DNA of 40,382 nt from Prevotella sp. GTDB lineage: Bacteria; Bacteroidota; Bacteroidia; Bacteroidales; Bacteroidaceae. The notes beneath the pieces were generated by a model. It had not been told where the DNA came from, searched no databases, and saw nothing but the letters and a program-made list of their open reading frames with translations. Numbering within the stretch: the stretch's first letter is position 1; each line of letters starts with the position of its first letter. The stretch spans positions 1 through 40,382 of the forward strand of contig JAFPVC010000044.1 in NCBI GenBank assembly GCA_017413085.1. The letters are read 5' to 3'. Shown here in pieces: positions 1 through 7,432 of this stretch. The position numbers were made by a program, and so were the translations under genes.

Positions 1-102
1 AAATCTGCAAACAAACAATACCTAAATCAAAAATCTGCAAAAACCCGAACAAACTTTAACACTTGAAAACAAGGCATTTACAGGCTTATTTTTGCAGATT
101 TT
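1..102. repeat. Inverted and direct AAATCTGCAAA repeats downstream of mnmE
   Basis: A 14-bp perfect inverted repeat has its arms at 30-43 (AAAATCTGCAAAAA) and 89-102. The first arm is also repeated directly at 1-11, exactly 30 bp upstream and cut by the window edge. The structure follows the mnmE stop codon on the minus strand, and the distal arm runs into a T-rich tract, so it may act as a terminator. The direct copies could equally belong to a repeat family or a recombination site extending left of the window. No gene is visible here. Confidence 0.4.
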
Positions 103-123
103 ATGTGTTTCTTTGCAATCGGA

Positions 124-1458
124 CTATTTTCCCACGCAGAAATGCTTAAAGATGTTGCTGAGGACGTCTTCGGTGGTGATGGTGTTGCCGAGGATGTCGG
201 AGAGGTGGGTGATGCAGAGGCGGAGGTCTTCGGCTATGAGGTCGCCGCTGAGGTTTTGGTGCATGGCGGCGATGGCACGCTGTATGTCCTGCGAGGCGAT
301 GTCGAGGATTTGCTTGTGACGCTCGTTGGTGATTATTACCGTGTCTGTGGCGGCCTGACTTGTGGCAGCGGCGGCTATGTCGGTGAGGGCTTCCTCTAAG
401 CGGTCAAGGCCTTTCTGGTGGAGGGCTGAGATGGTGATGCTTTCCTTGTCGGAAGTGACATCGGTAAGCTTGTCACTCTTGTTCGTGACGTATATGATGT
501 GCTGGTTGTCCTGCCTGTCTATGTCTATGAACGGTGTGCCGGGGGCTGACAGCGATATGATAATCTGTGCTTTCTGTGCGGCTTTCAGTGAGCGTTCTAT
601 ACCCATCTGCTCTATGGTATCGCTGGTGGCTCTTATGCCTGCTGTGTCGATGAAACGGAACAGGTAGCCATTGATGGTTATGGTGTCCTCGATGAGGTCG
701 CGGGTGGTACCCTGTATGTCGGATACTATTGCACGGTCATCCTTCAGCAGTGCGTTGAGCAGGGTGCTCTTGCCTACGTTTGGCGCTCCGATGATAGCCA
801 CGGGAATACCGTTCTTTATCGCATTTCCGGCTGCAAAGGAACCTGACAGATGCGTAATCTCGGTATCAATAGACTGTGCAAGTTGCAGCAACTGGCTGCG
901 GTCTGCAAATTCCAGGTCTTCATGGTCGGAGAAATCCAGTTCGAGTTCGAGCAGTGACGTCAGGTGCAGCAACTGGTCGTGCAGTTCGTGCAGTTTCGTG
1001 GTTATGCCGCCTCTCATCTGTGTCATGGCCACATTGTGCTGTGCAACATTCTGCGATGCTATGAGGTCTGCCACGGCCTCCGCCTGACTGAGGTCCATCT
1101 TCCCGTTCATGAATGCGCGTTGCGTGAATTCACCCGGTCCTGCCAGCGTACATCCGTTTGTAATCAGCAGTTCCAGTACCTTGCTTAAAATATAGCGTGA
1201 ACCATGACATGATATTTCAACGGAGTCTTCGCCCGTATAGCTGTGCGGTGCGCGGAAGACGGTGACGAGAACCTCGTCGATTACCTCGCCTGCAGCATTG
1301 ACGATGCGGGTGAAATGAACGGTGTTGGCATCAAAAGCGTTGCAGTCTGCCGTGCAGATGGCAGAAACCGCTTGTATGGCCTTCGGGCCAGATATGCGTA
1401 CTATTCCTATGGCACCGCCTTGTGCCGTTGCTATGGCGCAGATTGTGTCTGTTGTCAT
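124..1458 (-). CDS. mnmE: tRNA modification GTPase MnmE (TrmE)
   Basis: This is a 444-aa protein close to the usual family length of about 450. With MnmG, MnmE makes the 5-carboxymethylaminomethyl modification on wobble uridine of certain tRNAs, using a folate one-carbon unit, in the cytoplasm. Visible landmarks are the N-terminal folate-binding domain starting MTTDTICAIATAQGGAIGIVRISG, written here only as its first part MTTDTICAIATAQGG, then the central Ras-like G domain with G1 GAPNVGKST, G3 DTAGIR and G4 NKSD, and the C-terminal CVGK tail whose Cys is catalytic in the family. The ATG at 1458 sits behind a TAAATTTG promoter box. It is divergent from tRNA-Gln. Nothing looks broken. Confidence 0.97.
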   Translation of the reverse strand: MTTDTICAIATAQGGAIGIVRISGPKAIQAVSAICTADCNAFDANTVHFTRIVNAAGEVIDEVLVTVFRAPHSYTGEDSVEISCHGSRYILSKVLELLITNGCTLAGPGEFTQRAFMNGKMDLSQAEAVADLIASQNVAQHNVAMTQMRGGITTKLHELHDQLLHLTSLLELELDFSDHEDLEFADRSQLLQLAQSIDTEITHLSGSFAAGNAIKNGIPVAIIGAPNVGKSTLLNALLKDDRAIVSDIQGTTRDLIEDTITINGYLFRFIDTAGIRATSDTIEQMGIERSLKAAQKAQIIISLSAPGTPFIDIDRQDNQHIIYVTNKSDKLTDVTSDKESITISALHQKGLDRLEEALTDIAAAATSQAATDTVIITNERHKQILDIASQDIQRAIAAMHQNLSGDLIAEDLRLCITHLSDILGNTITTEDVLSNIFKHFCVGK

Positions 1459-1481
1459 TGTTTCTTTGATGATAATATCTA

Positions 1482-1489
1482 CAAATTTA
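1482..1489 (-). promoter_or_regulatory. -7 promoter box of mnmE
   Basis: On the minus strand the sequence reads TAAATTTG, a match to the Bacteroidota -7 consensus TAnnTTTG, 23 nt before the mnmE start. The -33 side is an A/T run without a clear TTTG. Confidence 0.5.
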
Positions 1490-1559
1490 CGAAAAACTTG
1501 TATTTTTTTATCTAAAAAATGCTTTTTTTGATGTTGTTTGAAAAAAAATCAAGAAAAAA

Positions 1560-1591
1560 TTTGGAGGTTTCATAGAAAAGCAGTACCTTTG
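1560..1591 (+). promoter_or_regulatory. Promoter of tRNA-Gln
   Basis: A -33 box TTTG (1560-1563) and a -7 box TACCTTTG (1584-1591) are separated by 20 bp, a full match to the Bacteroidota primary sigma factor consensus. The tRNA starts 20 nt further on. Confidence 0.75.
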
Positions 1592-1611
1592 CATCAGAAA
1601 AATAAAACGAT

Positions 1612-1682
1612 TGGGATATGGTGTAATGGTAACACTGCAGATTCTGGTCCTGCCTTTCCTGGTTCGAGTCCGGGTATCCCAA
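1612..1682 (+). tRNA. tRNA-Gln(CTG)
   Basis: The 71-nt cloverleaf is complete. Acceptor strands TGGGATA and TATCCCA pair, the D arm is GTGT/ACAC, and the anticodon arm GCAGA-TTCTGGT-CCTGC carries anticodon CTG with one A-C mismatch at the loop-closing pair. The T arm has the canonical loop TTCGAGT. The discriminator is A and CCA is not encoded, as is common in Bacteroidota. It has its own promoter and terminator, so it is a single-gene transcript. Confidence 0.95.
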
Positions 1683-1688
1683 CAAAAT

Positions 1689-1726
1689 AATCCGCTAAGT
1701 TGCTGAAAAGTACTTAGCGGATTTTT
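1689..1726 (+). terminator. Rho-independent terminator of tRNA-Gln
   Basis: A 12-bp perfect stem AATCCGCTAAGT (1689-1700) pairs with 1712-1723 around an 11-nt loop and ends in a T run. Confidence 0.85.
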
Positions 1727-1780
1727 ATGTTCATTTGTCAACATCTGCAACCGATGCGCCACAATGAATGGGGTAGCCGA

Positions 1781-2242
1781 TTACAATTCGTCTGCTGCAT
1801 AAAGGAAACCCTGCAGTGGCATGTCATAATCAAAAATTTCGTCATCACGGAAAAAGCGTTTCAGTTCGATGGCTGCATTCTCCTTCGAATCGCTGGCATG
1901 AACGATGTTCTCCTGAAACGACATACTCAAATCGCCTCTGATAGTGCCGGGCAATGCCTTGCGTCCACTCGTCGGTCCTGCCATCTGGCGAACCACCTCC
2001 ACTGCATCAACGCCCTCATAGCAGCACACCACAACAGGTGTGACGGTCATGGCATCCTTCAGCTGCTGGAAGAACGGCTTGCCCTTATGCTGTGCATAGT
2101 GCTCACTCATCTGCTCGTCAGTGAGCTGGCACATCTTCATGCCTGCAAGGCGCAGGCCTTTCTGTTCAAAACGCTTTGTCACTTCGCCCACGAGTGAACG
2201 CATCACACAACTGGGCTTCAATATCACCAAAGTCTTTTCCAT
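1781..2242 (-). CDS. ndk: Nucleoside diphosphate kinase
   Basis: A 153-aa protein of normal length for the family. It transfers the gamma phosphate of ATP to other nucleoside diphosphates through a phosphohistidine intermediate, balancing cytoplasmic (d)NTP pools. The catalytic His is H115 in the signature NIVHASDS, and the N-terminal strand TLVILKPS with its nucleotide-binding Lys is intact. The ATG at 2242 is preceded by its own promoter about 20 nt upstream, so it need not depend on the ABC transporter gene upstream on the same strand. Confidence 0.97.
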   Translation of the reverse strand: MEKTLVILKPSCVMRSLVGEVTKRFEQKGLRLAGMKMCQLTDEQMSEHYAQHKGKPFFQQLKDAMTVTPVVVCCYEGVDAVEVVRQMAGPTSGRKALPGTIRGDLSMSFQENIVHASDSKENAAIELKRFFRDDEIFDYDMPLQGFLYAADEL

Positions 2243-2262
2243 TTTTGTTACTGTTTTTTTGT

Positions 2263-2294
2263 CAAACTATATTTACACTGTAAAAGCAACCAAA
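2263..2294 (-). promoter_or_regulatory. Promoter of ndk
   Basis: On the minus strand a -33 TTTG (2291-2294) is followed after 19 bp by TATAGTTTG (2263-2271), a near-consensus -7 box. The -33 box lies inside an ATTAC-type repeat unit that recurs at 4785-4882. Confidence 0.5.
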
Positions 2295-2323
2295 TTACCT
2301 CGTAATATGATTGCTTTTAGATT
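2287..2323. repeat. Single copy of an ATTAC/GTAAT palindromic repeat
   Basis: The core CAAATTACCTCGTAATATG followed by ATTGCTTTTA closely matches the stretch at 4797-4824 (AAATTACATCGTAATCAGG followed by TTGCTTTTA). It is one member of a dispersed family seen three times in the window. Confidence 0.5.
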
Positions 2324-2343
2324 ATTCTAACAAAAGAATAGGG

Positions 2344-3114
2344 TTATTCACCCTGTTCACGCATCTCCACTTTCTTCACCTTCTTGAACAATTCGGAAGC
2401 GAAGACGAGGTCGTTGAGATTCTCATTCGTGGCCGACATCACCATGGTCTTGTCGCCCTCCCATTCCTTGCGTCCTTTGCAAATGAAAATTATCTTGTCG
2501 CCTATGCCCATGACGGAGTTCATGTCGTGGGTGTTAATTATGGTGGTGATGCCAAACTCTTCCGTGATGCCATGCAGGAGTTCGTCAATGACAAGGCTGG
2601 TTTTAGGGTCAAGTCCGGAGTTCGGCTCGTCGCAGAAGAGGTATTTGGGATTCAGTGCTATGGCACGCGCTATCGCCACACGTTTCTGCATACCGCCGGA
2701 TATTTCACCGGGATATTTCTTTTCGGCTCCAGTAAGATTTACGCGGTCAAGACATTCCATGGCACGGTGCGTACGCTCGCGCAGTGTCATGGTGGAGAAC
2801 ATATCCAGTGGGAACATTACATTTTCCAAGACCGAGAGCGAGTCGAAAAGTGCTGCCGACTGGAATATCATGCCCATCTCGCGGCGCATCTCCACTTTCT
2901 CGTGTTTCGACATCTGCACGTAGTTGCGTCCGTCGTAGAGTATCTCGCCCTTTGTAGGGGTGAACAGTCCCACGATGTTTTTCATCAGCACCGTCTTGCC
3001 CGAGCCCGACTGTCCGATGATGAGGTTTGTCTTGCCGTCCGCAAACGTAGCATTGATATCAATGAGGACTTCCTTGTCCTCAAAAGATTTATATAGGTGT
3101 TTTATTTCGATCAT
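2344..3114 (-). CDS. MlaF-type ABC transporter ATP-binding protein
   Basis: A 256-aa ABC ATPase. The Walker A motif GQSGSGKT is at residues 34-41, the Q-loop Gln at 85, the signature ISGGMQKR at 138-145, Walker B YLFCDEP at 158-164, and the H-loop His at 196. The SGGMQKR form of the signature and the short length fit the MlaF/Ttg2A subfamily, which powers phospholipid transport between the outer and inner membranes. The partner MlaE-type permease is encoded upstream on the same strand at 3687-4436, and only the four-helix-bundle gene separates them. No MlaD substrate-binding gene is in the window. The downstream neighbour ndk has its own promoter. Confidence 0.9.
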   Translation of the reverse strand: MIEIKHLYKSFEDKEVLIDINATFADGKTNLIIGQSGSGKTVLMKNIVGLFTPTKGEILYDGRNYVQMSKHEKVEMRREMGMIFQSAALFDSLSVLENVMFPLDMFSTMTLRERTHRAMECLDRVNLTGAEKKYPGEISGGMQKRVAIARAIALNPKYLFCDEPNSGLDPKTSLVIDELLHGITEEFGITTIINTHDMNSVMGIGDKIIFICKGRKEWEGDKTMVMSATNENLNDLVFASELFKKVKKVEMREQGE

Positions 3115-3146
3115 TTTCTTATACTAATAAGGAGTGGGGGGCTTTT

Positions 3147-3180
3147 TAAGGGAGTTAAGGGGAGTTAGGAGGAGTTAAGA
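3147..3180. repeat. Left array of 10-bp repeats bordering the four-helix-bundle gene
   Basis: About three tandem copies of a decamer of the form AAGGGGAGTT. Positions 3151-3167 are the exact reverse complement of 3640-3656 in the right array. Confidence 0.75.
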
Positions 3181-3218
3181 GACATTTGTGTTCGACTGAT
3201 TGACTATGCCTTTTTCAC

Positions 3219-3596
3219 TTACTCATCTTTTATTCCACTATTTCTTTTTACCCCCTCACAATATGAGTTTAAGAATTTACTTGCGATTTCAAGTTGTTCC
3301 TCTAACGTATTATAGTCATCTTGCGATATGTACTGTAAATCTTTAGACAAGATATTGTAATTCCTACATTCCTCCAGACTGCCTTGGGCGATATTGAAGA
3401 AACGCAACTTGTCTTGTTTGCTGAGTTTTCTGTACCCTTCGGCAATATTGGCCGTGACAGACACTGCAGCTCTCGTAAACTGTGACCGCAGGCCGAACCT
3501 TTCAAAATCCGGGAAATCAGCCGTCACCTTATATACCGTCAAACAGTATACATAAGCTTTCTGCCAAGCCAATATATCCTTGAAAGAATATGACAT
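3219..3596 (-). CDS. Four-helix-bundle protein (S23 / 23S rRNA intervening-sequence protein family)
   Basis: A 125-aa, mostly alpha-helical protein with the family's hallmarks: an N-terminal DILAWQKAY segment, the central SQFTRAAVSVTANIAEG motif, and a following helix with GSLEECRNY. Members were first found encoded in intervening sequences of 23S rRNA, but many are free-standing; the molecular function is unknown. Here the gene splits what is normally an adjacent MlaE/MlaF gene pair and is bracketed by inverted arrays of a 10-bp repeat, which suggests that it arrived as a unit. No TAnnTTTG box is seen upstream, so it may be transcribed from the mlaE promoter. Confidence 0.9.
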   Translation of the reverse strand: MSYSFKDILAWQKAYVYCLTVYKVTADFPDFERFGLRSQFTRAAVSVTANIAEGYRKLSKQDKLRFFNIAQGSLEECRNYNILSKDLQYISQDDYNTLEEQLEIASKFLNSYCEGVKRNSGIKDE

Positions 3597-3632
3597 TTAT
3601 ACTTGTTTGTAATGTATGTTTACTATACGTGA

Positions 3633-3680
3633 TGTCCCTTAACTCCCCTTAACTCCTCATGACTTCCCTTAACTCCTCAA
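3633..3680. repeat. Right array of 10-bp repeats bordering the four-helix-bundle gene
   Basis: About four to five tandem decamers of the form CCCTTAACTC, inverted relative to the left array. The 17-mer TAACTCCCCTTAACTCC at 3640-3656 is a perfect inverted copy of 3151-3167. The array ends 6 bp before the mlaE-type stop codon. Confidence 0.75.
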
Positions 3681-3686
3681 ATTCCA

Positions 3687-4436
3687 CTACGACAGCAACT
3701 GCGTTAGGAATACATCTGCAAAGAGAATAAGGATACTGCTGTTCACCACCGCCGAGGTGCTGGCCTTGCCCACCTCCACCGAACCGCCGGTCACGGTGTA
3801 GCCGCAGAACGACGATACACTGGCAATGATGAAGGCAAACACTATGCTCTTGATTATCGACATCCAGATAAACCAAGGATTAAAGGCATGCTGCAGGCCG
3901 AGAGTCAGGTCGTCAGGCGACAGTATATGTCCGATGTATGCCGTAGCGTATGCGCCCACTATACCCATGCCGTCGGCAAAGATGACGAGGCATGGCATCA
4001 GCGTGATAAGTCCGAGAAGCTTCGGCGCAATGAGATAGTTGGCAGAGTTCACGCCCATGATGTCGAGAGCATCTATCTGCTGCGTCACGCGCATGGTGCC
4101 GAGTTCTGAGGCGATGTTACTGCCCACCTTGCCGGCAAGGATAAGACACATTATACTGCTCGAAAATTCAAGCAGCATAATCTCACGCGTGGTGTAGCCG
4201 CTTACCCAGCGAGGCATCCACGGCGACTGTATGTTGAGCTTCATCTGTATGCATATCACTGCACCGATGAAGAAAGATATCAGCAACACGATGCCAATGG
4301 AGTCAACGCCAAGCTGCGACATCTCCTTTACATATTGTTTCATGAACATACGCCAGCGATCTGGTATGGCAATGGCACGCCACATCAGCACAAGGTATTC
4401 GCCCAACGTCTGCAGGTAGTTAAATGGAAAAATCAT
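3687..4436 (-). CDS. MlaE-type ABC transporter permease
   Basis: A 249-aa inner-membrane protein of the MlaE/YrbE family, the permease partner of the ATPase at 2344-3114. Visible family features are an N-terminal amphipathic segment, the hydrophobic stretch GIVLLISFFIGAVICIQ, the conserved EFSSSIMCLILAGKVGSNIA region, and the GTMRVTQQIDAL motif that forms the coupling contact in the family. It is predicted to move phospholipids between the envelope membranes. The ATG at 4436 agrees with the family's N-terminus, yet the -7 box TAACTTTG ends only four bases before it, so the mRNA is probably leaderless. A four-helix-bundle gene follows on the same strand. Confidence 0.9.
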   Translation of the reverse strand: MIFPFNYLQTLGEYLVLMWRAIAIPDRWRMFMKQYVKEMSQLGVDSIGIVLLISFFIGAVICIQMKLNIQSPWMPRWVSGYTTREIMLLEFSSSIMCLILAGKVGSNIASELGTMRVTQQIDALDIMGVNSANYLIAPKLLGLITLMPCLVIFADGMGIVGAYATAYIGHILSPDDLTLGLQHAFNPWFIWMSIIKSIVFAFIIASVSSFCGYTVTGGSVEVGKASTSAVVNSSILILFADVFLTQLLS

Positions 4437-4440
4437 GTTG

Positions 4441-4448
4441 CAAAGTTA
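4441..4448 (-). promoter_or_regulatory. -7 box of the MlaE-type permease gene, abutting the start codon
   Basis: The minus strand reads TAACTTTG (perfect TAnnTTTG), then GCAAC-ATG counting the shared G. Transcription would begin at or very near the start codon. No TTTG lies at the ideal -33 distance. Confidence 0.6.
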
Positions 4449-4701
4449 CGAATTTTTTTTGAAACAACCACATCCCGCAAATGTTTTTCTGCTTTTTTGC
4501 CACAAAAAAAATTAATTACTGATTGACGTTCACTTTTCCCTATGAACGCAGCAATGCCTTTCCGACATTCCGGCATGTTAAGGCTAAGATTGATACGTTT
4601 ATTGCGGATTATCTGAATATTGTTTTTAGCATTTCCCAGTATTTGGTGTTTTGATACTTTGATAGGTTTTGGCGTGTTTTGATTTGCAAAGTGTCAAAAC
4701 G

Positions 4702-4751
4702 AAAAGTGCCGTCGGAAAACTCAAAATAGAGGTTCTGACGGCACTTTTTTA
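4702..4751 (+). terminator. Strong hairpin with T run
   Basis: A 12-bp perfect stem AAAAGTGCCGTC (4702-4713) pairs with 4737-4748 and ends in six or more T residues on the plus strand. No plus-strand gene precedes it; on the minus strand it is followed by only four T residues. It may end an unseen small RNA or belong to a repeat. Confidence 0.6.
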
Positions 4752-4784
4752 GCTACTTTCAGAGGCAAAAATAGGGTTCCAAAT

Positions 4785-4882
4785 GTAATCAAGCCCAAAT
4801 TACATCGTAATCAGGTTGCTTTTACCATGTAATTAGCACTTGATTACAGTGTGATTTGGGCCTGATTGCAGCGTAATTAGGG
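4785..4882. repeat. Cluster of ATTAC/GTAAT palindromic repeat units
   Basis: Four or so related 18-22 bp units, for example AATTACATCGTAATCAGG, TGATTACAGTGTGATTTGGG and CCTGATTGCAGCGTAATTAG. Most are near-palindromic. Related units occur at 2287-2323 and as a 22-bp tandem repeat at 22617-22682. Confidence 0.6.
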
Positions 4883-5042
4883 TGCTTTCGGAGAGCTAAG
4901 AAATAGCCTCAAAAATTAAAGTCTTTATTGTCAGCTATTTGCAAAATTCGCTATTTTCGGCTGTAGGAAACCAGACGGAAATTATTTTCAAATATCGCCA
5001 GGAAATGAGGGTTGCAGAAATCAAAGTGTCAGAAATATAAAG

Positions 5043-5075
5043 GAGGGTGCATCAGAATGACACACCCTCGTTTTT
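5043..5075 (+). terminator. Hairpin GAGGGTG/CACCCTC with T run, downstream of susD
   Basis: The 7-bp stem GAGGGTG...CACCCTC is followed by GTTTTT on the plus strand. On the minus strand, where susD is read, it lies about 50 nt after the stop but has only three T residues behind it. It could serve as the susD terminator or act bidirectionally. Confidence 0.45.
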
Positions 5076-5125
5076 AATATTACTATAGGATTTCAATTTT
5101 TCAATCCTTTAATCCTTCAATTTTA

Positions 5126-7360
5126 TTAATATCCAGGATTCTGCATTGCCTTCTTCTGCTCGGCAGAGAGGTTGGTGCCGTCAGGATTCTGCAGCATGTC
5201 GAGGAATGTCTGCGGAATCGGGCGGAGCTCATGCTTGCCGGCTGTGATGTTCTGAGCCTCTGGGTTGAATGCCTTGGCACGCTTCACAAGCAGTCCTGCG
5301 CGTGAGAGCTCTTCCCAGCGGTTCCACTCACCGAGCAACTCACGAGTGCGCTCGTTGAAGATGAAGTTTAGCATACGCTCATAGTCGCCCGTTGCGCCGA
5401 TGGCTTCGAGAATGGCCTCATCTTCCTCAGGCAGTTGAGTGTAGCTGGCAATCTGCAGGTTTGACGGTTCTGTTGTCTCTTCAATACCTGTTGACAGGTA
5501 GTAAGTGTTCTTGTGCAGGTGAGAAATGGCGAAAGCCTCTCCCATTGTCAGGGTCTTTGTATAGCCATTGGCATCAAGACCATTGCAGTTTGACCCGTTT
5601 GAAGCAAGTGAATTGTCTGTGTCGCCGCCGGCAGACTTCGAGAATGACATTGATCCGTCGGTGTAGTAACTGCGATCCTCGCCGTTCTTCCACTGAGCAC
5701 GAGCACGAAGAATGTTGACAGTTTCTATGGCATCCTGATACTGGCCAAGGCGTACCTGAGCCTCTGCCTTGATGAGGTAAGTCTCACCGGTGCGGGCCAT
5801 GATTACGTCGCGGTGAGCATCACCCTTCTCAGCAGTACGTGAGCCGTCGGCGGTCTTGTTGATACCGCAGAATACGTTTGAGGTTGATGTCTTGCCGCTT
5901 GTTCCGTAATTGTACAGCACGTATTCTCCATCCATGAACAGTGGGAAGGCATTTGGCACCCACTTGCCAGTCTCTGGGTTTACGAATGAGTGTGCTTGTG
6001 CGCCGCGTCCGAATGTACCGTAAGGCTCACCGTTGAAGCGTGTGTCGCTCTTCTTGTTGAGAATGAAGATAATGCCCTGGTCGCCAAGTTCTGGCACCTG
6101 AGAAAGTTCTATGCCATTGTCTTTTGCCACTTTCTCGCGATCATAGTACGCTCCCTTGATTTTCACTTTGCCTTTTTCATCCAATACAGGTTCGCCGCTT
6201 GCATCTTTCACTGTGTCATTCTTTGTGACAGCGATGTTGTTAAGACCATATACAGTCTTGAATGTCTTCCACATGCGGGCATCGTTTACGTTGTCGAATG
6301 CAGAATATGTGTACTCTGTAGGACGGCAGCGCTGGAAGTCCATCTCGCCGATGTATGCGCCACGGCGCACCCATGCGTTGGAGAAGTTGGAGAACTGCGG
6401 TGAGAAGTAGTTGTAGGTGCGGTTGCCATAACGGCCTACTGTAGAAGCATCACCGTTGTGCTCTGCACACATCAGAATCTCGCTGAGTCCTTCGTTTGCA
6501 CAGTTTATGCCTGTCCATTCTGCATAGAGCTTGCTGTAGTTGTCTGCCAGTGGGCAAGCAGCAATTACCTCGTCGCAGAGTGCGATGACGCGGTTCAGGT
6601 CCTCTGTCTTGTTGTAAGTGCTGTTCCAGTCGTTGCAACGCTCTGACTGACGGAAGAGCAGTGACTTGGCAAGGAAGTGTGCTGCTGTGTATTTCGTCCA
6701 TGTGCCGTTTCCGCGCCACTTGTCAGTAGGAAGAAGCTTGTATGCTTCCTCAAAATCGGCAATGACCTGATTCAGGGTCTGCTCAGCCGTAGCACGTGTA
6801 TAGTCTTTCTTGACTTCGCCGTTGGTGGGTTCTGTCTGTATCACAACTCCGCCATACTGTGCAAACAGACGGTAGTAGTTGTAGCCGCGCAGGAAATGAG
6901 CCTCGCCCATAACCTTGTTTCGAGTGCCCTCGTCTTTGAGGTTGCCAGACTTTGAGAGTACAAGGTTGGCGGTAGATATACCGTAGTACATCTGATCCCA
7001 CAGTGCCGACACTGCCGGACAGTTCTTGTTTGCAGCACCAAGTGCAGTGGTGCAGTCAAGCGGGTTCAGACGGCTGTCGTAAGTGTTCCAGCACTCTGAG
7101 GTGAGGTCGGCGCCGTTGGTGAACTCATCACATCCATACAGCGTGATGCCGTAAGCCCATTCATAGCCGAAGTGCCAGCGTATGTTGGCATACAGGCCGG
7201 CTGCCATTTGCAGGGCGCCGTCTTCTGTCTCGAGCAGTGCATCGGTATACAGGTGACTGGGATCCTCTGACAGGAAGTCGTTGCCGCAGGAACTCAGGCT
7301 CGCAGCACTGACCAAGAGCGACAATGCGCCGCATACTGTTTTGCTTTTTATATATTTCAT
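5126..7360 (-). CDS. SusD/RagB-like outer-membrane glycan-binding lipoprotein
   Basis: A 744-aa lipoprotein with a signal peptide and lipobox ending at Cys25 (SLSSC). SusD proteins sit on the cell surface as a lid over the SusC pore and capture oligosaccharides. Family marks include the TPR-like helices, the IETVNILRARAQ-type helix, and the C-terminal segment FNERTRELLGEWNRWEELSR. It is longer than the usual 500-650 aa, mainly through internal loops. It lies 72 bp downstream of susC on the same strand, the standard arrangement, and the two are presumably co-transcribed. The start is fixed by the signal peptide. Confidence 0.95.
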   Translation of the reverse strand: MKYIKSKTVCGALSLLVSAASLSSCGNDFLSEDPSHLYTDALLETEDGALQMAAGLYANIRWHFGYEWAYGITLYGCDEFTNGADLTSECWNTYDSRLNPLDCTTALGAANKNCPAVSALWDQMYYGISTANLVLSKSGNLKDEGTRNKVMGEAHFLRGYNYYRLFAQYGGVVIQTEPTNGEVKKDYTRATAEQTLNQVIADFEEAYKLLPTDKWRGNGTWTKYTAAHFLAKSLLFRQSERCNDWNSTYNKTEDLNRVIALCDEVIAACPLADNYSKLYAEWTGINCANEGLSEILMCAEHNGDASTVGRYGNRTYNYFSPQFSNFSNAWVRRGAYIGEMDFQRCRPTEYTYSAFDNVNDARMWKTFKTVYGLNNIAVTKNDTVKDASGEPVLDEKGKVKIKGAYYDREKVAKDNGIELSQVPELGDQGIIFILNKKSDTRFNGEPYGTFGRGAQAHSFVNPETGKWVPNAFPLFMDGEYVLYNYGTSGKTSTSNVFCGINKTADGSRTAEKGDAHRDVIMARTGETYLIKAEAQVRLGQYQDAIETVNILRARAQWKNGEDRSYYTDGSMSFSKSAGGDTDNSLASNGSNCNGLDANGYTKTLTMGEAFAISHLHKNTYYLSTGIEETTEPSNLQIASYTQLPEEDEAILEAIGATGDYERMLNFIFNERTRELLGEWNRWEELSRAGLLVKRAKAFNPEAQNITAGKHELRPIPQTFLDMLQNPDGTNLSAEQKKAMQNPGY

Positions 7361-7432
7361 ATTTTTATTGTCAATTATTATTTGTTTACGTTATTTTTTT
7401 AATACTTCCAATCCGTGTATTTCTTTCTTTAT

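Larger units (their letters stand above)
4449..5125. other. Gene-free region between the mla genes and susD
   Basis: No credible coding sequence is seen. The region holds a strong hairpin with a T run (4702-4751), a cluster of ATTAC/GTAAT palindromes (4785-4882), a second hairpin (5043-5075), and a TTCAAT-rich tract just after the susD stop (5094-5125). The segment 4530-4700 has no feature I can name. Confidence 0.5.

Noticed and set aside
1727-2197. 156-codon plus-strand frame
   Set aside because: It is antisense to ndk, whose active site and length are intact.
4530-4650. Possible decayed transposase remnant
   Set aside because: One frame gives a short readable stretch but it has stops and no motif; evidence is too weak to name an insertion sequence.
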